Of a DNA stretch of 64,000 nucleotides, positions 44,463 to 52,327 are shown one piece after another. Source of the DNA: Oscillospiraceae bacterium (GTDB taxonomy: Bacteria; Bacillota; Clostridia; Oscillospirales; Ruminococcaceae); assembly GCA_030533325.1 (NCBI GenBank), contig JAUNJJ010000003.1:1-64000 (forward strand), read 5' to 3'. The notes below the pieces were generated by a model. The model was given only the letters and a program-made list of their open reading frames with translations. It was not told the DNA's origin and searched no databases. The translations under genes and the position numbers were made by a program. Each line of letters begins with the position of its first letter. The stretch's first letter is position 1.

Positions 44463-44502
44463 TACTCGGCAGTTCGCGGCAATACTCGGCAATTCGTGCC
44501 CA
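44463..44502. repeat. Two tandem 20-base repeats at the element end
   Basis: TACTCGGCAGTTCGCGGCAA (44463-44482) directly followed by TACTCGGCAATTCGTGCCCA (44483-44502), 15 of 20 identical. A weaker related stretch (CAATTCGGCA) lies just before. They sit 20-60 bases inside the integration point and could be integrase-binding sites. Confidence 0.55.
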
Positions 44503-44590
44503 AAGATGCGTTGTTTGAAAGGTGCTATTCAGTTCAAATCGCAGTTTTGCGTTGTTTCAGAAATTTCAGGAAATTCTGAAAAAAAGTCCG

Positions 44591-44640
44591 TTTTGGTAGA
44601 AATCAGGTAGAAATGCTCTCACAGTAAAATTTTTGGTAGA
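44591..44640. repeat. Short direct repeats at the element end
   Basis: TTTTGGTAGA at 44591-44600 and again at 44631-44640; GGTAGAAAT at 44595-44603 and again at 44606-44614, 11 bases apart. Placement about 150-200 bases inside the junction fits arm-type recombinase sites. Confidence 0.5.
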
Positions 44641-44692
44641 CATCTGTTTTTAGAATTTTGGCATATACTACCATATTTTAATACTCTTACAG

Positions 44693-44729
44693 TACGTACA
44701 GCGTTAAAATAACGCTGTACGTATTTTTT
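44693..44729 (+). terminator. Element-end terminator 1
   Basis: Perfect 14-base stem TACGTACAGCGTTA/TAACGCTGTACGTA (44693-44706 with 44710-44723), three-base loop, then TTTTTT. Confidence 0.85.
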
Positions 44730-44742
44730 ATTATACATCACA

Positions 44743-44778
44743 CGGCGTTACTTTAGCAATAGAGTAACGCCGTTTTTT
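44743..44778 (+). terminator. Element-end terminator 2
   Basis: Stem CGGCGTTACT/AGTAACGCCG (44743-44752 with 44763-44772), ten-base loop, TTTTTT. With terminator 1 it blocks read-through into the first element gene from outside. No promoter was recognised between it and 44833. Confidence 0.85.
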
Positions 44779-44832
44779 ATTTTCTGAAATGTTCACAAAA
44801 AATTTACAATTTACAATCAGGAGGATTATATC

Positions 44833-45717
44833 ATGCCTGTCAGCTCATCAGTTTGCAGAATAAACAGAAACCAGAATTACACAGTAATGAGCAATTATCA
44901 TCTCCGTTCAAAAAATCTCAGTCTTAAAGCAATCGGTCTTTTAAGCAAAGTCTTTTCTCTTCGTGATGACTGGGATTATTCAATAGCCGGTCTTGTTTCT
45001 ATCTGTAAGGAAAATGAAACAGCAGTTAAGAGTGCTCTGAACGAACTCAAGGAATGGGGATATCTTACTGTTACCAAAACTCAGAATCCAGAAACCGGAC
45101 GCTTCGTTTATATCTATGATTTCTTTGAATATTCTGAAAAAGATATTAACTGCTCCGTTCAGAACGAAAAGAAAACTAAAATATCCAACGGACGCAAGGC
45201 TTTGTCAAAAAGTCAGTCAAATGACGCAAATACGTCATCCAGTCCAGACATAGAAAATCTATATATGGACAGTCCAGCATCAGAAAACCCAGGTATAGAA
45301 AATCCATATGTGGATAATCCATCAGTGGAAAATCAAGGTCAATTAAATACTAAAGAATCAAATATTAAAAAATCAATCACTGATAAATCAATTACTGACA
45401 ATACTGCTTCGCAGAAAAACTCCCCTGCTCCATCAGAAAAAATGAAAAAGAAAAAGTATGCGGAAAGTGTTCTGCTTTTTGAAATAGAATACGAAACACT
45501 CTGCAATGAACTCGGAAAAGATTTTACTGATGAATGTATTGAGGTGCTTAATAATTACAAACTTGCGAACGGTAAAAAATATAAATCTGATTATCATGCT
45601 ATCCGTTCATGGGTTATCAGCCGTGTAAGTCAGAAATATCCGGCTCAGAAAAATAATCAGAATTCAAAAGTTAAATACTATGCAGACGGTGAAAATCCGT
45701 TTGCGGATGTTATGTAA
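44833..45717 (+). CDS. Helix-turn-helix replication initiator-like protein
   Basis: 294 residues, GGAGG site. The N-terminal domain (YHLRSKNLSLKAIGLLSKVF, DDWDYSIAGLVSICKENETA, VKSALNELKEWGYLTVTK) is the winged helix found in replication initiator/replisome organiser proteins of phages and conjugative elements. A central low-complexity region (about 120-200, with repeated S/N/P segments such as ENPGIENPYVDNPSVEN) links to a C-terminal helical domain (CNELGKDFTDECIEVLNNYK) of the DUF6017/DnaD-like kind. With the DnaC-like gene it probably supports replication of the excised element. Confidence 0.7.
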   Translation: MPVSSSVCRINRNQNYTVMSNYHLRSKNLSLKAIGLLSKVFSLRDDWDYSIAGLVSICKENETAVKSALNELKEWGYLTVTKTQNPETGRFVYIYDFFEYSEKDINCSVQNEKKTKISNGRKALSKSQSNDANTSSSPDIENLYMDSPASENPGIENPYVDNPSVENQGQLNTKESNIKKSITDKSITDNTASQKNSPAPSEKMKKKKYAESVLLFEIEYETLCNELGKDFTDECIEVLNNYKLANGKKYKSDYHAIRSWVISRVSQKYPAQKNNQNSKVKYYADGENPFADVM

Positions 45718-45731
45718 AGGAGAAAAAAGTT

Positions 45732-46598
45732 ATGACCGGAAGCGAAAATATAAACATCTGTCTTGATGCAATTATCAGTTCAATCGCTGTAAACAGTGCT
45801 GAATATGCAATGGCACATGCTGAACCGGAAGATTACATTAATCCGACTAACGGTTTGGTTTACTGCGGCAGATGTCATACTCCAAAGCAGTGCGTTATCA
45901 GAAATCTCAGAACAGGCGGTGATATGACTGTAAACTGTATCTGTAAATGTGACGTTGCTTCATCAGCTAAGGAAGCAAGAAACAAAGAACTTGCTGAACT
46001 TGCAGAGAGAAAGAAAAACAGCAGAATCCCTTCTTCCTTTCTGGAAGCTGAATTCTGCGTTATTGACGATGTGAAGAAAAGGAAAAACGGCATCAACTAT
46101 GTCGTAAACTTTGATAAAATCGGCTCTTCCGGTCTTCTCCTTTACGGAGATGTCGGTACAGGTAAAAGCTACATGGCTGCCTGTATTGCCAATGCTCTTA
46201 TGGAAGCAAAGTATTCCGTAAGATGGCTTCAGACTACTCAGATTGTGGAAATGTCCGGATTTTATAACGAAGAACAGTATTATGAATATCTTGATAATAT
46301 CTCAAAGCCTGATCTTCTGATTGTTGATGATCTCGGTGCTGAAAGAGGTACTGACTACGCAGCTGAACGTGTTCATGCTCTTATCGACTACAGAATCAGT
46401 GCCGGCAAACCGCTGATAATCACAACAAACCTTGAATTATCCGAAATGCGTGAAACTTCTGATATCAGAAAGAAAAGAACATACGACAGAATATTCAATG
46501 CCTGCTTTCCTATCGCCTTTCGCGGCACTTCATTCAGACAGAAACAGGCAAGGGATAATTTTATGATGATGAATGAGCTACTGAATGAAAACATGTAA
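45732..46598 (+). CDS. DnaC/IstB-like ATP-binding protein
   Basis: 288 residues. An N-terminal zinc-ribbon-like segment with four Cys (VYCGRCHTPKQC ... CICKC) is followed by an AAA+ domain: Walker A GDVGTGKS at 139-146, Walker B LLIVDDLGAERGTDY, and arginine-finger region KKRTYDRIFNACFP. This is the helicase-loader layout. It follows the initiator-like gene by 14 bases; the two form the element's replication module. Confidence 0.88.
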   Translation: MTGSENINICLDAIISSIAVNSAEYAMAHAEPEDYINPTNGLVYCGRCHTPKQCVIRNLRTGGDMTVNCICKCDVASSAKEARNKELAELAERKKNSRIPSSFLEAEFCVIDDVKKRKNGINYVVNFDKIGSSGLLLYGDVGTGKSYMAACIANALMEAKYSVRWLQTTQIVEMSGFYNEEQYYEYLDNISKPDLLIVDDLGAERGTDYAAERVHALIDYRISAGKPLIITTNLELSEMRETSDIRKKRTYDRIFNACFPIAFRGTSFRQKQARDNFMMMNELLNENM

Positions 46599-46607
46599 GC
46601 AGATAAA

Positions 46608-46641
46608 TATAGGATGCAGCAACAAAATGCTACATCCTATA
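46608..46641. terminator. Hairpin between convergent dnaC-like and Rpn genes
   Basis: Stem TATAGGATGCAGCA/TGCTACATCCTATA (46608-46621 with 46628-46641) with one mismatch. Weak T-runs on either side. Confidence 0.6.
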
Positions 46642-46663
46642 AATACGTAATTAATAAATTCTT

Positions 46664-47467
46664 TTAACCAAGAAGTTCTTTTATTTCTTCATCAGTCATA
46701 CCTTTAGCTTTCCATTTAGCAATTAAAGCTGCCTCTTTTTTCTTTTCTCCTTCAGCCATAGCATTAGCCATATCAGACTGATAATCAAATTCTGCCTTTT
46801 CACGCTGTCTGATATATTCACGGAGTTTTTCATCTTCGCTGAGGTCATAGATTACGCTTACACTTGTTCTGATATCATCAACTGTTGTATTGCTTAACAT
46901 ATCCAGTTCCTCCTTGCTTTTAGCTTTAAATAACTGCATCCACAGTTTAAGTGAATCGACTTCATTCTGATCTCTGGTTATTTTCTTTACCTTTGTAAGC
47001 TCAAGGAAATGTATTTCAAGCTTGTCAGTAAGACGGACATTGTGAGTATCTTCCCTTACTGAAAATGATGAATGATATTCTTTCCACTCTTCAAACATCG
47101 TAAAATTAAGTATGTTTATGCATATACATTTCTTTGATTCATTGTATGACTGTCCTTCTTTTAGTGCATCATTATAAACTCTTGCCCAGTAAAACAGTGA
47201 TCTGTCCTTATAGTCAGCAGTTTTTGATACCTGCATTTCAATATTGATTACATCGTCATAAAGTTCAAGAAGAATATCAAGACGTGTCAGTTTTCCTTCA
47301 TAGCAGCTTGGTGTTAATTCAGGATTTTTTATTCTGACATTTTTGATTGTACTTCTTTCTATCTTCAATGCTGATGCAAGAAATCCAGCCAGTGCTTCCG
47401 GACACTTAACAAATAACGCTTTAAACATGACATCATTGGTTACAGGTATAATTTCTTTTTCAGGCAT
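46664..47467 (-). CDS. Rpn-family PD-(D/E)XK nuclease, element cargo
   Basis: 267 residues. PVTNDVMFKALFVKCPEALA is the standard Rpn N-terminus. The nuclease core is RLDILLELYDDVINIEMQVS, with Asp and Glu-x-Gln at the PD-(D/E)XK spacing; SLFYWARVYNDALKEGQSYN and KCICINILNFTMFEEWKEYH follow, typical of the PD-(D/E)XK nuclease-family transposases. It is on the strand opposite to the transfer genes with its own promoter, so it is cargo. The C-terminal TDEEIKELLG repeat tail is common in the family. It may promote recombination or act in defence. Confidence 0.85.
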   Translation of the reverse strand: MPEKEIIPVTNDVMFKALFVKCPEALAGFLASALKIERSTIKNVRIKNPELTPSCYEGKLTRLDILLELYDDVINIEMQVSKTADYKDRSLFYWARVYNDALKEGQSYNESKKCICINILNFTMFEEWKEYHSSFSVREDTHNVRLTDKLEIHFLELTKVKKITRDQNEVDSLKLWMQLFKAKSKEELDMLSNTTVDDIRTSVSVIYDLSEDEKLREYIRQREKAEFDYQSDMANAMAEGEKKKEAALIAKWKAKGMTDEEIKELLG

Positions 47468-47509
47468 ATATAGTTGGCTCCTTGTAATATTTTATGTTTC
47501 TTTATATAT

Positions 47510-47538
47510 ATTATACCACAGTTATGACAGCAGTACAA
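47510..47538 (-). promoter_or_regulatory. Promoter of the cargo Rpn gene
   Basis: On the minus strand TTGTAC (47538-47533), 17-base spacer ending TGTGG, TATAAT (47515-47510). The TGTGGTATAAT end is the same as in the promoters of the chromosomal Rpn leader repeats. Confidence 0.65.
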
Positions 47539-47613
47539 CAACAATTTACTAACAAATAACGCATTTACGAAAGATCTATCGAACATTTTCACCCGTGAAA
47601 GGAGGTGATCCCA

Positions 47614-47880
47614 ATGGCAAAGACAATTATCACTCAGTCCGGAGAACTTATCAACTACTCAAATGTAGTTTCGGTATCAGTTGATTCCGGTGCAAAAAAG
47701 GACAGTCAGAACAATAAGCTGTTTTCCGTTACAGCAGTCACAACAAACGGTCAGAATACAATAATCGGTTCATATGACAGCTGTTATGAAGCTCACAAGG
47801 CTAAAGCCAAGCTTGTTGAATGGCTTCAGTCCGAAATTTACGGTGTTTATGAATTTGACAGAAAGGACAGTGAACAGTAA
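47614..47880 (+). CDS. Small unknown protein of the transfer region
   Basis: 88 residues from ATG 47614, with a perfect AAGGAGGTGATC site (an upstream GTG inside that site is not used). The sequence (MAKTIITQSGELINYSNVVS, FSVTAVTTNGQNTIIGSYDS, AKLVEWLQSEIYGVYEFD) looks like a compact beta-barrel plus helix with the feel of a PH-like or single-stranded-DNA-type fold, but I do not recognise the family. Its stop overlaps the PcfB start by one base, so it is co-translated with the coupling module. Confidence 0.65.
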   Translation: MAKTIITQSGELINYSNVVSVSVDSGAKKDSQNNKLFSVTAVTTNGQNTIIGSYDSCYEAHKAKAKLVEWLQSEIYGVYEFDRKDSEQ

Positions 47881-48365
47881 TGCCATCAGACTATGAAAAT
47901 GGTTTGAAAAAAATCATTGACCTTTCTGTTCAGACAGAGAAAATGACTTCCGGTATCCTGAAGTCAGCTGTACAGGAATTTCTCAGCGGTTCTGCGGAGA
48001 AATCAGGTCAGATGACACTTAAACAGCTTGAAAAGAAAAGCGGCGGAAAGCTTGACAGTATTGAAATCAGTGAAAACAATATCGCTGACTTTACTGATAC
48101 AGCAAAGAAATATGACGTTGACTTTGCTCTCAAAAAAGATAAAAGCACAGAACCGCCTACTTATCATGTTTTCTTTTCAGCAGCCAAATCTGAAAACTTC
48201 ACTAAAGCATTTGCAGAATATGCCGGTGTTGCCCAGGATAAGCTTCAGAACAGAAAACGTGGCGAAATGAGCCGTGAACAGGTTAAACAGGAAGCTCAGA
48301 AAATTAATGAACAGCCAAAAAGAAAAGAAAAAGAGAGAGAAAAATCAAGGGAGTCTGTTCGATGA
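47880..48365 (+). CDS. pcfB: PcfB-family (DUF3801) conjugation accessory protein
   Basis: 161 residues. The central part (VQEFLSGSAEKSGQMTLKQL, DYDVDFALKKD-like segment, YHVFFSAAKSENFTKAFAEY) is the DUF3801/PcfB pattern found directly before VirD4-type coupling proteins in enterococcal and gut elements. The C-terminus is a very basic KRKEKEREKSRESVR tail. In pCF10 PcfB is part of the transfer machinery. Starts with TAATG overlap to the previous gene. Confidence 0.85.
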   Translation: MPSDYENGLKKIIDLSVQTEKMTSGILKSAVQEFLSGSAEKSGQMTLKQLEKKSGGKLDSIEISENNIADFTDTAKKYDVDFALKKDKSTEPPTYHVFFSAAKSENFTKAFAEYAGVAQDKLQNRKRGEMSREQVKQEAQKINEQPKRKEKEREKSRESVR

Positions 48366-48416
48366 TAAAGAAAATAAAACCTTCTGCAAGATCGGACGGA
48401 CTTGCGGAGACACACA

Positions 48417-50327
48417 ATGAAGACAAACAAAGTAAAGATAAAAAGATTTGTCCTCACAAACATACCGTATTTTATTGTTGCTTATGCAGGTAATCTGATG
48501 TGCTTTGCCTTCAGAACAGCCGAAGGTGAAACAGTATCTGACAAGATTATTCCGGCTATTGAGAATATCGGTCCGGCATTAGCACATATACTACCGTCTA
48601 TGAATCTGTATGATATCATCATCGGTGCAGCAGCAGGCGGAGTAACAAAAGCAGTAATGAAAATCCGTGAAGCTGACAGAAAGAAATTCAGACACGGAAC
48701 TGAATACGGCTCTGCTGTGTGGGGTTCGTCAAGAGATATCGAACCGTACATGGATACAAACGATCTTGATAATAATATTATTCTTACCATGTCGGAGTAT
48801 CTTACAATGGGAAGACCTTCCCATCCGAAATATGCAAGAAACAAAAATATTCTTGTTATCGGTGGCTCAGGTTCAGGAAAGACAAGATTTATTGTTAAAC
48901 CGAACCTGATGCAGATGCACAGCTCATATGTTATTACTGATCCTAAGGGAACTGTACTTGTTGAATGCGGAAAAATGCTTCAGCGAGGAAAACTTGTGAC
49001 GGACGAAAAAGGAAATAAATATTACGAACCATATAACATAAAGGTTTTCAACACAATTGATTTTGAAAAGTCAATGCACTACAACCCTTTCTGCTATATT
49101 TCAGAAAAGAACAGAGAAAAAGATATTCTGAAATTCGTAGAGGTTCTTATAAAAAATACATCAACCGGAAATCAGCCGTCAGGTGATGATTTCTGGGTTA
49201 AGGCAGAAAAACTGCTCTATACAGCATATATCGCTATGATATTCTGCTTCTATCCGGAAAATGAGAGAAACTTTGAAACGCTGATTGACATGATCAATAT
49301 GTCAGAATGCCGTGAGGACGATGAAACATTCAAAAACGCAATAGATCTTCAGTTTGAATTCGTTGAACACTGGATTAACGATTCATTCCCTGATGATTAT
49401 GAAGCATCTGAAAACTACATAAACATCAAAAATGAATGCCAGCCTTCTGATGAACAGAAACGTATCGGAGCATTTGCAGTCAAGCAGTTTAAGGCATATA
49501 AGCTTGCTGCCGGAAAAACAGCGAAGTCGATACTTATCTCATGTTCCACAAGACTTGCGCCATTTGCTATTGATGAAGTTCTTGAGATAACAAGCTATGA
49601 TGAACTGCATCTTGATATGCTCGGTGATGAGATGTCAGCACTGTTTATCATTATCTCTGATACAGACGCAACATTCAATTTTCTTGTTGCAATCATGTAT
49701 TCACAGCTTTTTAATCTGCTTTGCACCAAGGCTGACAACAGTCCGGGCGGCAGACTGAAATACCATGTACGCTGCATCCTTGATGAGTTCGCAAACATCG
49801 GCGAAATTCCAAACTTTGAGAAACTGATAGCTACTATCCGTTCCCGTGAGATCAGTGCAACAATTATCCTTCAGGCAAAGAGCCAGTTAAAGGCGATTTA
49901 CAAGGATAATGCTGACACTATTGAAGGTAACTGTGATACTACTATCTTCCTCGGCGGCAAGGAAAAGACTACGCTGAAGGAAATTTCCGAATCTCTTGGC
50001 AAGGAGACAATTGACAGTTTCAATACTTCATTAACCAAGGGACAGAGTGACAGCTTCGGAACAAACTATCAGAAACTTGGAAAAGAACTGAAAAGTGTGG
50101 ATGAGCTTGCAGTCATGGACGGTGGTAAATGTATTTTACAGCTCAGAGGTGTAAGACCTTTCTTCTCTGACAAATACGATATCACCAAACACAAAAACTA
50201 TCCGCTTTTGCTTGACAGTAACCCAAAGAATGAATTTGACATTGCTAAGTTTGTAAAAGATAAAAAGAGAAACAAACTGTATATGTCGCAGGGTTCAAGA
50301 TTCTCAGGCTATAAGTGCGCAGGGTGA
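48417..50327 (+). CDS. VirD4/TraG-type coupling ATPase
   Basis: 636 residues from ATG 48417 (GCGGAG eight bases upstream; an in-frame TTG 15 bases earlier is less likely). Two N-terminal membrane segments (ILTNIPYFIVAYAGNLMCFA and a second near 60-75), Walker A GGSGSGKT at 149-156, FIVKPNLMQMHSSYVITDPK, Walker B-like RCILDEFANIGEIP and ILQAKSQLKAIYKDNADTIE. This is the type IV coupling protein that brings the relaxase-DNA complex to the secretion channel. Its relaxase is not in the window. Confidence 0.93.
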   Translation: MKTNKVKIKRFVLTNIPYFIVAYAGNLMCFAFRTAEGETVSDKIIPAIENIGPALAHILPSMNLYDIIIGAAAGGVTKAVMKIREADRKKFRHGTEYGSAVWGSSRDIEPYMDTNDLDNNIILTMSEYLTMGRPSHPKYARNKNILVIGGSGSGKTRFIVKPNLMQMHSSYVITDPKGTVLVECGKMLQRGKLVTDEKGNKYYEPYNIKVFNTIDFEKSMHYNPFCYISEKNREKDILKFVEVLIKNTSTGNQPSGDDFWVKAEKLLYTAYIAMIFCFYPENERNFETLIDMINMSECREDDETFKNAIDLQFEFVEHWINDSFPDDYEASENYINIKNECQPSDEQKRIGAFAVKQFKAYKLAAGKTAKSILISCSTRLAPFAIDEVLEITSYDELHLDMLGDEMSALFIIISDTDATFNFLVAIMYSQLFNLLCTKADNSPGGRLKYHVRCILDEFANIGEIPNFEKLIATIRSREISATIILQAKSQLKAIYKDNADTIEGNCDTTIFLGGKEKTTLKEISESLGKETIDSFNTSLTKGQSDSFGTNYQKLGKELKSVDELAVMDGGKCILQLRGVRPFFSDKYDITKHKNYPLLLDSNPKNEFDIAKFVKDKKRNKLYMSQGSRFSGYKCAG

Positions 50328-50439
50328 AGAATTCACAGAAAAAAATATAAGTGAATGAAGCCGGCAGCGAAGAATCCGGAAACAAAAATATATAACCGGA
50401 TGAAGCTATTACTGATTTTATTTAAGGAGTATTTTGACA

Positions 50440-50859
50440 ATGGAAACAAAGAACACAGTAACTATCGAAACAGCAGGAGTATCTGCAGTAACAGAGACAA
50501 CAAAGCCAAAGAACGCAAAGCTTACAAAACGTACAAGATTTGCAAAGAAGCTTCTTCTTGCAGCAATGATCTGCAGTACATATACTACTGCATTCCCTAC
50601 TCACGCATTTGCGGCAACCGGTGTTGTTGACACAGGTACATTTATCACAACTGCTTGTACAGTACTTAAGTCAGTTATCTGTCTTATCGGCGGCGGTGTC
50701 GGTCTCTGGGGTGTAGTTAATCTTCTTGAAGGTTACGGAAACGATAACCCTGGTGCGAAGTCACAGGGTATGAAACAGCTCATGGCCGGTCTCGGTCTTA
50801 TCCTTCTCGCTATCGTACTCGTTCCGGTTCTCCAGAACATGATGACTGGTGCAGTCTGA
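50440..50859 (+). CDS. Maff2-family (VirB2-like) pilin/membrane protein
   Basis: 139 residues from ATG 50440, AAGGAG site. A long N-terminal region (about 1-45) with a signal-like hydrophobic segment LLLAAMICSTYTTAFPTHAF and cleavage-like AFAA, then two membrane helices (VLKSVICLIGGGVGLWGVVN and MAGLGLILLAIVLVPVLQNM). This is the VirB2/TrbC pilin pattern, as in Maff2 proteins of related elements. Forms the extracellular or membrane part of the transfer channel. Confidence 0.8.
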   Translation: METKNTVTIETAGVSAVTETTKPKNAKLTKRTRFAKKLLLAAMICSTYTTAFPTHAFAATGVVDTGTFITTACTVLKSVICLIGGGVGLWGVVNLLEGYGNDNPGAKSQGMKQLMAGLGLILLAIVLVPVLQNMMTGAV

Positions 50860-50982
50860 TCATCTGAAACAACAGTAATACTGCTTGTGGCGGGTGGTTA
50901 GTGGGTTAGCAGTATAAACACGAAAACAATTTCTTTTTGAAATTTATATAAGTATAAAAAATAATACAGGACGGTGATGAAA

Positions 50983-51918
50983 ATGGGTGTAGTAAGTGAT
51001 GCTATTAACTCTCTGCAGGAATGGTGTGAAAACCTGTTCTCAGACGGAATAAAATCACAGTTTGACAGCATATCGGACCTGCTCACTGATACTTTTGAAG
51101 TAACCAATAAATCCGGTGGGCTGGTTCAGACGTTTCTTACCAAACATCCGGCACAGTTTACCGGCGGCGGAACCGGAGGAACAGCAGTGTGGACTACTAT
51201 AGAAACACTGTGTAACAACGTTGTCGTTCCTATCGGCGGATTTATTCTGACAATAGTTCTGTTAAACGATCTTATACAAACTGTTCTCCGGGGAAATAAC
51301 TTTAAAGACTTTGACGATTCCATAATAATAAAATGGATTATCAAAGCATTATGCGGTGTTCTGCTTGTGTCGAATGTGTACTACATCGCATCAGGATTGT
51401 TTTCATTCGGCACAAATGTCTGTTCAAACGGACTGACTACCCTGTTCGGCGGCGGCGGTGACTACCTTTCAACAGCTCTTGCTCTGAAAAAATCGTCACT
51501 TGCGACGCTTAATCTCGGAGAACTGATAACAGTATGGTTTATCTCCCTGATTGTACATCTGGCGGTAATGATACTGATTGTGGCTATTATTATTACTCTT
51601 GCATCACGAATAATCGAAGTATTTATGTACCTTTCTATCGCCCCTATTCCAATGGCAACAATGATGGACGGCGGTGAATGGTCAAGTGTAGGAAAGAACT
51701 GGATTAAACAGCTTCTTGCTCTTTCTTTTCAGGGATTCTTTATAATAGTAGCACTTGCAATATTCAAAACACTGTTTTCAAACTGCATTGTCGCACTTAA
51801 TTCAAGTACTGACGGAATAATCATGCAGATGGCAATGCTGCTCGGATATACAGCAGCACTTGTTTTCACAATTCTGAGAACCAATGCTGTCAGTCGCTCA
51901 ATTTTCAACGCTCACTGA
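50983..51918 (+). CDS. TrbL/VirB6-like membrane protein
   Basis: About 311 residues from ATG 50983 (an upstream ATG at 50977 is also possible). Five to six membrane helices: VVPIGGFILTIVLLNDLIQT, KALCGVLLVSNVYYIASGLF, VWFISLIVHLAVMILIVAII and further segments to MAMLLGYTAALVFTILR. The YLSIAPIPMATMMDGGEWSS block is typical of the VirB6-like protein in Tn1549-type elements. Channel core component of the transfer system. Confidence 0.85.
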   Translation: MGVVSDAINSLQEWCENLFSDGIKSQFDSISDLLTDTFEVTNKSGGLVQTFLTKHPAQFTGGGTGGTAVWTTIETLCNNVVVPIGGFILTIVLLNDLIQTVLRGNNFKDFDDSIIIKWIIKALCGVLLVSNVYYIASGLFSFGTNVCSNGLTTLFGGGGDYLSTALALKKSSLATLNLGELITVWFISLIVHLAVMILIVAIIITLASRIIEVFMYLSIAPIPMATMMDGGEWSSVGKNWIKQLLALSFQGFFIIVALAIFKTLFSNCIVALNSSTDGIIMQMAMLLGYTAALVFTILRTNAVSRSIFNAH

Positions 51919-51933
51919 GAAAGGAAAAACATC

Positions 51934-52326
51934 ATGAACAATACACGAGTTGTGTCCATCCCTAAAGACCTGAATGATATAAAGGAAAAATTCATAATGG
52001 GATTTACCAAAAGACAGGTTATCTGTTTCGGTATCGGACTGGTTATTGGTGCTCCGGTGTTTTTTCTTTCAAGAGCAGCTCTTGGAATGTCTGGTGCAAT
52101 ATTTGCTATGGGGGCATGTGCCGCCCCTGCTATCCTGTGCGGACTGTACAGGAAGAACGGGGTTTATCTTGAAAAACAGATTAAATACATGTTCAATTAT
52201 TTTATCAGTCCAAGGAAAAGATACTACCATACCATTAATATATATGAATACATTGATAATTATATCGAATATACAAAGATACAAAAGAAGCTCAGTGAAA
52301 CTGAGTTAAATGAGAGGAGGCGTTAA
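51934..52326 (+). CDS. PrgI-family membrane protein
   Basis: 130 residues with two membrane helices (VICFGIGLVIGAPVFFLSRA and LGMSGAIFAMGACAAPAILC). The N-terminal RVVSIPKDLNDIKEKFIMGF and C-terminal FNYFISPRKRYYHTINIYE match PrgI, the VirB3-like partner of the VirB4 ATPase. GAGAAAGG site. One base separates it from the VirB4 gene. Confidence 0.87.
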   Translation: MNNTRVVSIPKDLNDIKEKFIMGFTKRQVICFGIGLVIGAPVFFLSRAALGMSGAIFAMGACAAPAILCGLYRKNGVYLEKQIKYMFNYFISPRKRYYHTINIYEYIDNYIEYTKIQKKLSETELNERRR

Positions 52327-52327
52327 A

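Noticed and set aside
44391..44470. Complete functional tRNA-Leu
   Set aside because: The 5' acceptor strand and D-stem do not pair, and the anticodon stem is mismatched; only the 3' part is intact.
46664..47467. Rpn protein as an intact insertion sequence
   Set aside because: No terminal inverted repeats or target duplication were seen; it looks like a cargo gene with its own promoter.
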